A program made the translations under genes and the position numbers. Positions 16,280 to 24,898 of a stretch of DNA of 64,000 nucleotides are shown here, piece after piece. Each line of letters opens with the position of its first letter. Within the stretch, counting starts at the first letter, position 1. A model generated the notes under the pieces. The model had not been told where the DNA came from, did no database searches, and was given only the letters and a program-made list of their open reading frames with translations. The DNA is taken from NCBI GenBank assembly GCA_963704355.1, contig OY969891.1, positions 3,534,001-3,598,000 of the forward strand, in the 5' to 3' direction. The stretch comes from Bog-473 sp963704355. GTDB lineage: Bacteria > Actinomycetota > Acidimicrobiia > Acidimicrobiales > RAAP-2.

Positions 16280-16696
16280 CTAGGACGCGGGCAGCCCTGG
16301 GAAGAACAGCGCGATCTCGCGCGCCGCTGACTCGTGCGAGTCGGAACCGTGCACGAGATTCTCTGTCGTCTCGATCCCAAAGTCGCCCCGGATGGTGCCG
16401 GGCTCCGCCTCGGCTGGGTTGGTCGCGCCCACCATGAGGCGCACCACGGCGTAGGTGTCCTTGGGACCCTCCACGACCATGATCAGCGACGGCGAACGGG
16501 TGATGAACGTCACCAGGTCGCTGAAGAAGGGACGCTGGGCGTGCTCGCCGTAGTGGGTCTCCGCCACCTCCTTGGTGATGGTCCGGAGCTCTGCAGCCAC
16601 GAGGCGCAGCTTCTTGCGCTCGAGTCGGGCGACGATCTCGCCCGCCAAGCCGCGCTCGACGCCGTCGGGTTTCACGATGACAAGGGTGCGGTCCAC
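16280..16696 (-). CDS. ndk: Nucleoside diphosphate kinase
   Basis: The 138-residue enzyme balances nucleoside triphosphates through a phospho-histidine. MDRTLVIVKPDGVERGL opens it, and the catalytic His lies in NLVHGSDSHESA near the end. MVGATNPAEAEPGTIRGDF is the conserved nucleotide-binding loop. Length is normal. It follows folC by 36 bases and precedes mreB by 164 bases. Confidence 0.98.
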   Translation of the reverse strand: MDRTLVIVKPDGVERGLAGEIVARLERKKLRLVAAELRTITKEVAETHYGEHAQRPFFSDLVTFITRSPSLIMVVEGPKDTYAVVRLMVGATNPAEAEPGTIRGDFGIETTENLVHGSDSHESAAREIALFFPGLPAS

Positions 16697-16732
16697 GAAG
16701 CGTCGACATTACACAACCCTGGCGGTCCCCCT

Positions 16733-18091
16733 TCAGCGCCCGGCGTCCTCCCAGGGAACCGTCGACGCCAGCGCGTCGGCCCGGACTATGCCGACCACGT
16801 AGAGGGACCCCGCGACGACCACCAGCCCGTCGGCATCGATCATCCCCCGCGCCACGCGCAACGCATCGCGTACGTCGGGCTCTTCGTAGGCGGCGAGCCC
16901 GAGCGCGCGCGCCGCCTCGGCGACCGAGGCTGCCGCCATGGCGCGCGGAGACGGGGGCTCGCACGCCACGATGGCGGTCACACCCGCCGAAACCAGCGGC
17001 GCGAGCATCGCCGAGGGATCTCGTCCCGAGAGCATGCCGACGACAGCGATCGAGATGCCGTCGACCGCGAACTCCTCCGTGAGCGCCTCGCCCAGTGCGG
17101 CCATCCCTGCCGCGTTGTGCGCACCGTCGACGAGCAGCAGCGGGCGGCGCCCCAACACTTCGAGCCGGCCGGGCACGCGCACGGCGGCGAAACCCTCCTC
17201 GACCACGTCGGGAGCCAGCGGGTCTCCGAAGAAGGCCTCCACCGCGGCCAGTGCCACGGCGGCGTTCTTGCCCTGGTGGGATCCGTGTAGGGGAATGATC
17301 ACGTCCTCGTAGCGGCCGCCCGGCGTCCACAGGGTGACCAGTCGCCCGCCCACGGCGACCCGGTTGGACTCGACGCCGAAGTCGCGGCCGTACAGCCAGA
17401 CCGACGCCGCGCCGACCGCCTCGGCGCGTTCAGTGACGATGTCGAGCAGCTCCGGAGCGAGCTCGCCCACCACGACCCGGCTCCCCGGCTCGATGATCCC
17501 GGCCTTGTCCGCCGCGATGCCTTCCAGCGTGGGGCCGAGGACGTCTGTGTGGTCGAAGCTGACGTTGGTGAGGACAGCCACGTCGCCGTGGACGACGTTC
17601 GTGCAGTCCCACGTCCCCCCGAGGCCCACCTCGACCACCATGGCGTCCACCGCCTCGGTGGCAAACCACGAGAGTGCCGCGGCGGTGAGGAGCTCGAAGC
17701 GAGTCGGACGGTCCTCGAGCAGCGACTCCAGTAGCGCGAGCTCCGTCAGGACATTGGTCAACGCCTCGTCGTCGATGGCCTCGCCGTTGCGCGCCAGGCG
17801 TTCGCCGACGACGTGCAGGTTGGGGCTCGTGTAGGTCCCGACACTCAAACCCTTGGCCATGAGCAGCATGGTGGCCATCGCCGAGGTCGATCCCTTGCCG
17901 TTGGTGCCCGTGATGTGGATGGACGGAATGGAGGCCTGTGGCTCGCCGAGCAACGCGGTGAGCGCCCGCATGGGCTCGAGGGTAGGCAGGGAGCGCCGGC
18001 GCGGCATGTGCGCCTCGAAGTCGATGTGGGAATCGAGCCAGGCCAGCGCGTCGTCGACGCTGTCGAACGGCAGTGACGCCGGGGACACCAC
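16733..18091 (-). CDS. folC: Folylpolyglutamate synthase / dihydrofolate synthase
   Basis: The protein (about 452 residues) adds glutamate to folates, and in bifunctional forms to dihydropteroate. The ATP loop is ITGTNGKGSTSAM. Other Mur-ligase family motifs are TYTSPNLHVVGERL, VEVGLGGTWDCTNVV, TNVSFDHTDVLG (conserved His for Mg) and LVDGAHNAAGM in the C-terminal domain. The frame is open upstream into clpX; the two adjacent GTGs at 18091 and 18088 are the first sensible starts after the clpX stop, and the first is listed. The exact start is uncertain. Confidence 0.93.
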   Translation of the reverse strand: MVSPASLPFDSVDDALAWLDSHIDFEAHMPRRRSLPTLEPMRALTALLGEPQASIPSIHITGTNGKGSTSAMATMLLMAKGLSVGTYTSPNLHVVGERLARNGEAIDDEALTNVLTELALLESLLEDRPTRFELLTAAALSWFATEAVDAMVVEVGLGGTWDCTNVVHGDVAVLTNVSFDHTDVLGPTLEGIAADKAGIIEPGSRVVVGELAPELLDIVTERAEAVGAASVWLYGRDFGVESNRVAVGGRLVTLWTPGGRYEDVIIPLHGSHQGKNAAVALAAVEAFFGDPLAPDVVEEGFAAVRVPGRLEVLGRRPLLLVDGAHNAAGMAALGEALTEEFAVDGISIAVVGMLSGRDPSAMLAPLVSAGVTAIVACEPPSPRAMAAASVAEAARALGLAAYEEPDVRDALRVARGMIDADGLVVVAGSLYVVGIVRADALASTVPWEDAGR

Positions 18092-18117
18092 GGCGACCGG
18101 GTCCAGGTCCGGGTTGG

Positions 18118-19395
18118 TCAGGACGCGGCGCGGCGGGAGCGCGTCGACTTGACCGGCGCACCTCCAAGCGGCACCAGCGTCGGAGCCACCCGGTCCAGCA
18201 CCACCGAGCGGTCCACCACGCACTTGCCCACGTCTGTGCGGCTGGGGAGGTCGTACATCACGTCGAGGAGCACCTCCTCGAGGATGGCGCGGAGGCCACG
18301 CGCACCGGTGCCGCGCAGCAACGCCTGCTCCGCCACCGCCTCGAGAGCGTCCGGCGTGAACTCGAGCTCGACGTTGTCGAGCGCGAAAACCCGCTCGTAC
18401 TGCCTGGTCAATGCGTTCTTCGGTTCGACGAGGATCTGCACCAGCGCGTCCTTGAACAACGGCGACACCGCGCTCACTACGGGGAGACGCCCGATGAACT
18501 CGGGGATCAGCCCGAACTTGATGAGGTCCTCGGGTAAGACGTGGCGCAGGATCTCGCCGTCCTCGCGGTCCTTGCGGTGGACCTCCGCCCGGAAGCCGAT
18601 GCCCCGCTTACCGATCCGGCTCTCGATCAGCTTGTCAAGGCCGGCGAACGCACCGCCACAGATGAAGAGGATGTTCGTGGTGTCGATCTGGATGAATTCC
18701 TGGTGCGGGTGCTTGCGCCCGCCCTGGGGCGGCACCGAGGCCGTCGTCCCCTCGAGGATCTTCAACAGCGCCTGCTGGACCCCCTCGCCCGAGACGTCCC
18801 GCGTGATCGAGGGGTTCTCGCTCTTGCGAGCGATCTTGTCGATCTCGTCGATGTAGATGATCCCCGTCTCGGCCCGCTTCACGTCGTAATCGGCCGCCTG
18901 GATCAACTTGAGGAGGATGTTCTCCACGTCCTCCCCGACGTACCCCGCCTCGGTCAGCGCCGTGGCGTCGGCGATGGCGAAGGGCACGTTCAGCATGCGG
19001 GCGAGCGTCTGAGCCAGAAGCGTCTTGCCGCATCCTGTCGGGCCGAGGAGCAAGATGTTCGACTTGGCCAGTTCGACGCCGTCCTCGGCGACGGGCGGAC
19101 CGGCCTGCACTCGCTTGTAGTGGTTGTAGACGGCGACCGAGAGGATCTTCTTGGCGTATTCCTGGCCGACCACGTAGTCGTTGAGGAAGTCGAAGATCTC
19201 CCGCGGCTTGGGCAGGTCTTCGAAGCTCAGCTCGGTGGACTCGTCACGCTCCTCGGCGATGATGTCGTTGCACAGGTCGATGCACTCGTCGCAGATGTAC
19301 ACGCCTGGGCCGGCGATAAGTTTCTTGACCTGCTTCTGGGTCTTGCCGCAGAAGCTGCACTTGACGAGGTCTCCGCCCTCACCGAATTTGGCCAC
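18118..19395 (-). CDS. clpX: ATP-dependent Clp protease ATP-binding subunit ClpX
   Basis: The 425-residue AAA+ unfoldase feeds substrates to ClpP. It has the N-terminal zinc domain (CSFC at about 13-16 and CDEC about 20 residues later), Walker A GPTGCGKTLLAQ, Walker B IIYIDEIDKIA, the pore loop AGYVGEDVENIL and sensor II GARGLRAILEE. The IGF-type loop for ClpP contact reads RGIGFRAEV. The start is the GTG of VAKFGEGGDLVKC, preceded by GGGAGA; the frame upstream lacks family similarity. It lies 47 bases after clpP. Confidence 0.98.
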   Translation of the reverse strand: MAKFGEGGDLVKCSFCGKTQKQVKKLIAGPGVYICDECIDLCNDIIAEERDESTELSFEDLPKPREIFDFLNDYVVGQEYAKKILSVAVYNHYKRVQAGPPVAEDGVELAKSNILLLGPTGCGKTLLAQTLARMLNVPFAIADATALTEAGYVGEDVENILLKLIQAADYDVKRAETGIIYIDEIDKIARKSENPSITRDVSGEGVQQALLKILEGTTASVPPQGGRKHPHQEFIQIDTTNILFICGGAFAGLDKLIESRIGKRGIGFRAEVHRKDREDGEILRHVLPEDLIKFGLIPEFIGRLPVVSAVSPLFKDALVQILVEPKNALTRQYERVFALDNVELEFTPDALEAVAEQALLRGTGARGLRAILEEVLLDVMYDLPSRTDVGKCVVDRSVVLDRVAPTLVPLGGAPVKSTRSRRAAS

Positions 19396-19442
19396 CTGAT
19401 CGTTCTCCCGTCCCCGACTTCCGATCCGTCCGAACCGTAGCC

Positions 19443-20090
19443 CTACGCGGCGCCGATGGCCTCGAGCGGGGCCATCGTGCGAGCAGTGATGACCTCGTCG
19501 ATGACGCCGTAGGTCACTGCTTCCTCGGCCGTCATGATGAAGTCGCGGTCGGTGTCCTGGGCCACCTTCTCCTGAGTCTGGCCCGTGTCCTCGGCCAGCA
19601 TGTGCGAGAGCAGGTCCCGCATGCGGAGGATCTCCTTGGCCTGCAGCTCGATGTCGCTGGCCTGACCCTCGACGCCGCCCCAAGGCTGGTGCAGCAGGAT
19701 CCACGCGTGCGGTAGGGCGAAGCGCTTGCCCTTGGCGCCAGCGGCCAGCAACACGGCCGCCGCCGAGGCCGCCTGCCCGAAGCAGAACGTCGAGACGTCG
19801 GCTTTGATGAACTTCAAAGTGTCGTAGATGGCGAAGAGGGCGGTGATCTCGCCGCCCGGCGAATTGATGTAGAGGTGGATGTCCTTGTCCGGCTCCTCTG
19901 ACTCGAGGAAGAGCATCTGCGCGCAGATCAAATTGGCGACGGCATCATCGACGGGCGTGCCGAGAAAGATGATCCGTTCGCGCAACAGCCGTGAATAAAG
20001 GTCGTAGGCCCGTTCACCTCGATTCGACGACTCGATCACCGTCGGAACGAGATAGTTGTATGCCCTCATTCGCTCACTCGGACTTTGCAT
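19443..20090 (-). CDS. clpP: ATP-dependent Clp protease proteolytic subunit
   Basis: The 215-residue serine protease forms the tetradecameric ClpP chamber. The catalytic Ser lies in CFGQAASAAAVLLA, the His in AWILLHQPWGG and the Asp in DTDRDFIMTAEEAVTYG. The substrate strand is INSPGGEITALFAIYD. The ATG at 20090 has GAGGAG ten bases upstream and overlaps the tig stop by 17 bases; the ATG at 20069 (MRAYNYLVPTVIE) is the alternative. A single clpP is seen here; actinobacteria often carry a second, which may be elsewhere. Confidence 0.97.
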   Translation of the reverse strand: MQSPSERMRAYNYLVPTVIESSNRGERAYDLYSRLLRERIIFLGTPVDDAVANLICAQMLFLESEEPDKDIHLYINSPGGEITALFAIYDTLKFIKADVSTFCFGQAASAAAVLLAAGAKGKRFALPHAWILLHQPWGGVEGQASDIELQAKEILRMRDLLSHMLAEDTGQTQEKVAQDTDRDFIMTAEEAVTYGVIDEVITARTMAPLEAIGAA

Positions 20091-21453
20091 CTTCCTTGCT
20101 CTCCTCGTCCTGCTCGGACTCATCGTCCCTCGACGCATCCGCCTTGAGGTCTTCCCGGGACATCGGGTTGCCCTCCTCGTCGACCAGTTCCACGTGGTCC
20201 AGCAGCCACTCCAGCGCCTTGCGCTTGCGCAGCTCTGAGCGTACCGCGCCCGTCCGCCCGGCCGTGTCGAGTTGGCGTCGCAGCTCGGCGGGACCGGTGC
20301 CCATCCGCTCCGCCATGGTGGCGACCTCGGCGTCGAGCTCGTCCTCACTGAGCGTCAGCTCCTCCGCCTCGACCACGGCCCGGAGGGCCAGGTCGGCCTT
20401 CACCGCAGCCTGCGCGTCGACTCGGACTGCGGCCAGCAATTCGTCGGGGGAGGTGCCCGTGGCCTGGAAGTATTCGGCCAGGCCCATCTTCTGGGCCTCC
20501 AGGCGGTGCTGGAGGTCATGGATCCGCTCGTTGACCTCGGCGTCGACGAGGACCTCGGGAACGTCCTCGTCCAAGACGAGGCCAGCCAGCGCCTCGATCG
20601 ACTTCTGCCGCAGGGCCATCTGGTTCTGCATGAGCTTGACCTGGCCAATGCGGTTCTCGATATCCGCCCGGAGTTCGTCGGCGGTTTCGAACTCGGAGCT
20701 CTCTGCCGCCCACTCGTCGGTGACCTCGGGCAACTTCTTGACCTTGACCTCTTTCACCAGGACCCTGAAGGCGACCTGCTGGTCGGGGTCATTGGGGTTG
20801 GGCGCGTCGAAGGCCAGAATGGCGCCGGCCTTCGCCCCGTGCAGCTCGGCGTCGAGCTCGGGCACGACTGAGCCGCTGCCGACCTCGTAGAGATAGTCGT
20901 CGACCCCGACGATCTCGGCTCCTGACACGTCGTTCCCGTGCAGGTCGATCGTCACCAGGTCGCCGTCGATGGCCGGCCGGTCCACGACGTCCAGTTCGGC
21001 GTCGTTCTCGCGGAGGCGATCGATCTGACGTTGCACCTCCTCCTCGCTGACGCTCAGGCCTGGCAGGGTCACCTGCAAGCCGTCATAACCAGGGACGGCC
21101 ACCAGGGGGCGCACCTGGACGACCGCGTCGAACGCGACGGCTCCGCCGTCCTCGCCCGAGGTGATGTCGATCTCAGGTTGGGCGATGGGGTCGAGCTCGG
21201 TGTCGACGATGGCGCGGGCGTAGAAGTCGGGTAACGACTCGCGCAGCGCCTCCGCACGCAGCGCGCCGGCGCCACCCATTCGCGCCTCGAGCACCCGGCG
21301 CGGCACCTTGCCCGGACGGAAGCCGGGGACGCGGACCTCACGAGCGAGCGAGCGCACGACGTCGCCCAGGGCCTGGTCGAATTCGGGCTCGTCGACCTCC
21401 ACGCTCAGGCGGACGAGGTTTCCCTCCAACGGTTCGGTGGTGGCACGGATCAC
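20074..21453 (-). CDS. tig: Trigger factor (ribosome-associated chaperone, prolyl isomerase)
   Basis: At 459 residues, the protein has an N-terminal ribosome-docking domain with the signature VPGFRPGKVPRRVLE (about 44-58), a central FKBP-type domain (about 150-240, with DGDLVTIDLHG) and a long helical C-terminal chaperone domain (250-420). The final 40 residues are very acidic (DESEQDEESKEDAKSE). It is the first gene of the tig-clpP-clpX set, which pairs folding with proteolysis. Confidence 0.97.
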   Translation of the reverse strand: MIRATTEPLEGNLVRLSVEVDEPEFDQALGDVVRSLAREVRVPGFRPGKVPRRVLEARMGGAGALRAEALRESLPDFYARAIVDTELDPIAQPEIDITSGEDGGAVAFDAVVQVRPLVAVPGYDGLQVTLPGLSVSEEEVQRQIDRLRENDAELDVVDRPAIDGDLVTIDLHGNDVSGAEIVGVDDYLYEVGSGSVVPELDAELHGAKAGAILAFDAPNPNDPDQQVAFRVLVKEVKVKKLPEVTDEWAAESSEFETADELRADIENRIGQVKLMQNQMALRQKSIEALAGLVLDEDVPEVLVDAEVNERIHDLQHRLEAQKMGLAEYFQATGTSPDELLAAVRVDAQAAVKADLALRAVVEAEELTLSEDELDAEVATMAERMGTGPAELRRQLDTAGRTGAVRSELRKRKALEWLLDHVELVDEEGNPMSREDLKADASRDDESEQDEESKEDAKSE

Positions 21454-21540
21454 GAGTCGACCACTCTACTGGTCGCCGCCGTTTCCGGATTGCGGTTCTG
21501 GTCCCGGGCCTTCCGGAAGGACGCCGAGGGCGACCGACGC

Positions 21541-23463
21541 TCAGCCGGCGCCGGCCCCGACAGTCTCGCAGTCGGCCAGGCTCGCCCCGCAGATCGTCTG
21601 GCCGAGCCCGTTCGTGCCGGGGACGGTCATCGCTCCCGACAGCTCACCGCTCACGTCATTGACGAGCACGCCGACGCTCTGGTGGAGGCCGGGCGAGCTG
21701 GCGCCCGCGAGCAAGCACGTCCCGTCCGCTGCGCACCCGACGCCGTAGAGGTACTCGGTGCCGGGCACGACGCTGGCGGTGACATTCGTGCCGCTGAGTG
21801 TTGCCACCATGCCCTGGGACGTGTTTGCGGTCTCGCCGACTGCAGTGCACGTGCCGGTGGCCGCACAGTCGATGCCGTTGGCGTACCAACCCCCGGGGAT
21901 TGCGATCGACGCCTGCGGCGCGCCGTTGACGATGGGGACGAACGACGGCGCGTAGTTCACGAGGCCGACGGCGTCGCACTGCGTGCTGGACCAGCACGAG
22001 ATGCCGTTCAGCCACTCACCTCCGCCGGCCACCTCCTGGGGTGGTCCCGCCACCCCATCACTCACCGTGGTCACTGCGTCGGCGTCGCTCGAATCGTCAT
22101 AGCCGACGGCTTCGCAGATCGACGAGGTCGGGCAGGCGATCCCGTAGAGCCCGATGAATGCGGGCTGCTCCACCACCCTGGTGGGCTGGCCGTTGACGAT
22201 GCTGACGAGCACTCCCTCGTCCCGGTCCAGCGTTCCGATGCCGACGGCCTCGCAGCGGGCTGCAGTCTCGCAGGACACGGAGAGAAGGTCGGAGGTGCCG
22301 GCGACGTCCAGCGGCCCGAGCGCCGCGGTGTCGACCACGCCCTCGCCGGTCCCGTTCTCGCCTACGGCGATCGTCCCCCCGCCGGGCACGGTGGCCAGGC
22401 CGTTGAGCGACAATGTGCCGGGCACCGAGGACACGACCGGCCGGCCGGCGCTCGTCGAGACCGCTTCACCCTGGTAGAGGGCCGCCGGCGTCGCACCCGT
22501 GGGCAGACCGGCCACCAGCGCAGACCCCAAGGTGCCGTTGATCGGGTTCGCGGCGTCGCCGAGGTACGGCAACCCGTAGGCCGCCTCGACCGAGCCCAAG
22601 ACGCCGGCCGTGGTGACCGGCCGGCTGACCGCACCCATGCCCTGGGTGTGCGCGGAGACCACGACCATCGGGATCTGCCCGCCGCTCGCCCCGCCGACGC
22701 CGCCCGAATCGTTGTACCCGGTGTCGTAGAGGATCACGATCTGCCCGCCCTCTCGGTACCACGGTGTGTTCATGATCTGTGGGAGCTCGCTGCTCAGCCA
22801 GTTGTCTCCCGAGGCCATGGTGCCGTTGTCCCCGCCGCTGTTCACCAGGTCGGGCACAACCCAGTTGTAGTCGGCCGCATGTGGACCTGACAGGTCGGAG
22901 AGCAGCGGGTTGAAATTGGAGATGTCCTTGCACTGCGTCGAGAAGTCGGCGAAGTAGCGGAACGGGTTGTGCCAGTAGGGGTAATTGCCCGAACCGTCTC
23001 CTTGGTCACACCCCTTGTCGAGACCCTGGTAGTAGGCGTGCCACGAGATGCCCGCCGCCTCGAGCTGGTCCACGAGCGTCGTCTTGGTGAAGCCCGAGCA
23101 GTGAGCGTCGGTGATGTCGCAGTCCGAGTTCACGCCCTCGTGGGAGCCCGACAACAGCTCCAGGTAATTGGGGAGGCTCGGGTAGTGCCACCCGTAGGCC
23201 TGGGTGAAGTCGGCGAACTCGTGACCGAGCTCGTTCAGGTACGGCATGGCGGGCGAGCCGGCAAACTGGCTGTAGTCGGTGTTCTCCATCATGATCGTCA
23301 TCACGTGCGGTGGCGGGTTGGTGGAACTCGCAACCGCTGGACCGCTCGCCGCCGACGCGGCCGTGGCGGCGCCGGGAACGGCCAGCGCGAGCCCGGCGCA
23401 CAGGAAGCCGGCCCCCGCCAACATCGCAAGCCGCCGCTTTTCCCCGTATCGCCGACCTGCCAT
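21541..23463 (-). CDS. Secreted phosphoesterase (acid phosphatase/phospholipase C superfamily) with Cys-pair repeats
   Basis: This 640-residue exported enzyme has a signal peptide (AMLAGAGFLCAGLALAVPGA) and a phosphoesterase-superfamily domain (about 50-330): HVMTIMMENTDYSQFAGSPA with the Glu-Asn metal motif, YGWHYPSLPNYLELLSGSHE, and IVILYDTGYNDSGG plus PMVVVSAHTQG near the end. The C-terminal half has six repeats in which C-x5-8-C is followed by (A/T)VG or LAG (for example SCETAARCEAVGI, ACPTSSICEAVGY, SCWSSTQCDAVGL). They probably form a disulphide-pinned beta-propeller-like domain. AGGAGGT supports the ATG at 23463. The likely role is release of phosphate outside the cell. Confidence 0.88.
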   Translation of the reverse strand: MAGRRYGEKRRLAMLAGAGFLCAGLALAVPGAATAASAASGPAVASSTNPPPHVMTIMMENTDYSQFAGSPAMPYLNELGHEFADFTQAYGWHYPSLPNYLELLSGSHEGVNSDCDITDAHCSGFTKTTLVDQLEAAGISWHAYYQGLDKGCDQGDGSGNYPYWHNPFRYFADFSTQCKDISNFNPLLSDLSGPHAADYNWVVPDLVNSGGDNGTMASGDNWLSSELPQIMNTPWYREGGQIVILYDTGYNDSGGVGGASGGQIPMVVVSAHTQGMGAVSRPVTTAGVLGSVEAAYGLPYLGDAANPINGTLGSALVAGLPTGATPAALYQGEAVSTSAGRPVVSSVPGTLSLNGLATVPGGGTIAVGENGTGEGVVDTAALGPLDVAGTSDLLSVSCETAARCEAVGIGTLDRDEGVLVSIVNGQPTRVVEQPAFIGLYGIACPTSSICEAVGYDDSSDADAVTTVSDGVAGPPQEVAGGGEWLNGISCWSSTQCDAVGLVNYAPSFVPIVNGAPQASIAIPGGWYANGIDCAATGTCTAVGETANTSQGMVATLSGTNVTASVVPGTEYLYGVGCAADGTCLLAGASSPGLHQSVGVLVNDVSGELSGAMTVPGTNGLGQTICGASLADCETVGAGAG

Positions 23464-23700
23464 GGTGACCTCCTCGTTCGAGCGCCGTGTTGGCTGAGAG
23501 GAGTGTCCGCGCGCGCGGCGTGACAGTGCAACAAACTGCTGGTTACCCGCGCGCGGAGGTGGTGATGTTCGCACCCGCCGGGTGACGGAAGGGCGTGCGC
23601 CGGTGACGATGCCGTGACGGGCACCTGGGGCAGCACCAGCCACGGCGCCGGCGTTGCGCGTTGGCGCGACCCGGTCCGGCCGTGCGGTCGCACAGGGGTT

Positions 23701-24555
23701 CTAGAACATGAAGTTCATGGCGCCGAGCACCTGGTGGCCGACGTCGGCGTCTCCCCGTAGCTCGACCCCGCCCGCCGCCTCCACCTCGTCGCCGGTGGCC
23801 CGGCCGCACCCGAGGCGCACGAAGTCGATGCTCGACAAGGACAGCGTCACGGTCGGGGCGACGTCGTCGCCGACCGGACGCGCCCGTCCGCCCTCGACGG
23901 CGACGTTGAAAGCACGGGCGTCGGCGCCGGGCCCGACGACGTCGAAGCGCACCGCGGTGCCCTCCACACAGGCTGCCTTCTTGCCCACGACGAAGGGCAT
24001 GGCGCCTTCGACCCGGTCGAGCGAGATGGACGAGGCCCGGGTGCCACTGCCACCGGGGCGGTCGAGGGCGCGGCGTGCGTCCTGCTCGTGCACCCAGCTG
24101 TCGTAGGCGCGCACCTCCATGAAGACGGCGTAGGGCACCTCGCCCACCGGGCTCCAGCCGACGGCGGCCCACTCCTCTTCGCTGCGGGTGTCGAGTGCGG
24201 CCAGCCGGTCGCGGGTGACCTCGACGAACTCTTTTCGCACCGCCGCTCCCTCGAGCGGACGGCGCACGGCGATCCAGCGTTCGTTCATGGCCGCGAATTC
24301 GTTCTTGACGTGCGGCCCGAGCGGCCCGTCCCACTCCGGCGCCGGCTCGCCCATGAGGGAGCGCTCGATGCCGACGAGGTGGGAAAGCTGGTCCTTGACG
24401 TCCCAGCCGGGGCACTCGGTCGCCAGGCCCCACTCGGTCGCGGAGAGCTCGTAGCAGGCCTCGGCCAGCCCGCCCCACGTCTCGGCCAGGGCCGCCCGGG
24501 CAGCCAGCCCACGTTCCCGCCAACCACCGCCCTGACCTGCACCGTTGTCCGTCAT
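23701..24555 (-). CDS. Maleylpyruvate isomerase / mycothiol-dependent DinB-like protein (TIGR03083 type)
   Basis: The 284-residue protein has the DinB-like four-helix domain (about 15-160; LATECPGWDVKDQLSHLVGI with the metal-binding His, and a later His in DSWVHEQDARRAL) plus the small C-terminal domain seen in mycothiol-dependent isomerases (APTVTLSLSSIDFVRLGCGR). The family includes maleylpyruvate isomerase and many uncharacterised actinobacterial enzymes using mycothiol. The ATG at 24555 is chosen because upstream sequence is not conserved in character. It is divergent from the DUF5679 gene. Confidence 0.88.
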   Translation of the reverse strand: MTDNGAGQGGGWRERGLAARAALAETWGGLAEACYELSATEWGLATECPGWDVKDQLSHLVGIERSLMGEPAPEWDGPLGPHVKNEFAAMNERWIAVRRPLEGAAVRKEFVEVTRDRLAALDTRSEEEWAAVGWSPVGEVPYAVFMEVRAYDSWVHEQDARRALDRPGGSGTRASSISLDRVEGAMPFVVGKKAACVEGTAVRFDVVGPGADARAFNVAVEGGRARPVGDDVAPTVTLSLSSIDFVRLGCGRATGDEVEAAGGVELRGDADVGHQVLGAMNFMF

Positions 24556-24674
24556 GGGGGCGACCCTATCGGACCTCGTCGGCACCTGTCCGCGTGACCA
24601 TCCCCCCTTTTTTGTAACCCTCCCGCTACGTTCGTCACCCGACCAGGGGCCCATCACCGACCAGAGGAGTTGTC

Positions 24675-24830
24675 ATGGCGAACTACGAGGGGTACTGCGT
24701 GAAGTGCCGTGAGAAGCGGGAGTTCGACGGCCACGAAGTCGAGCTGGCCAACGGGCGCCGCGCCGCTCAGGGCTCCTGCCCCGTGTGCGGCACGAAGATG
24801 AACAGGATTCTGGGCAAGGCCAAGGTCTGA
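24675..24830 (+). CDS. DUF5679-type small zinc-ribbon protein
   Basis: The 51-residue protein has two CxxC knuckles, CVKC (near residue 8) and CPVC (near residue 35), separated by basic and acidic segments (REKREFDGHEVEL), as in small actinobacterial zinc ribbons of unknown function. GAGGAG lies 7 bases before the ATG. It stands alone, divergent from the mycothiol-type gene and upstream of the amidohydrolase. Confidence 0.85.
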   Translation: MANYEGYCVKCREKREFDGHEVELANGRRAAQGSCPVCGTKMNRILGKAKV

Positions 24831-24898
24831 TCCCCTCCGCCTGACATGGCGCCTGGTCGGGTGGGCGTGCGGCCGGTCGGCGTGAGACGATTCACTCC

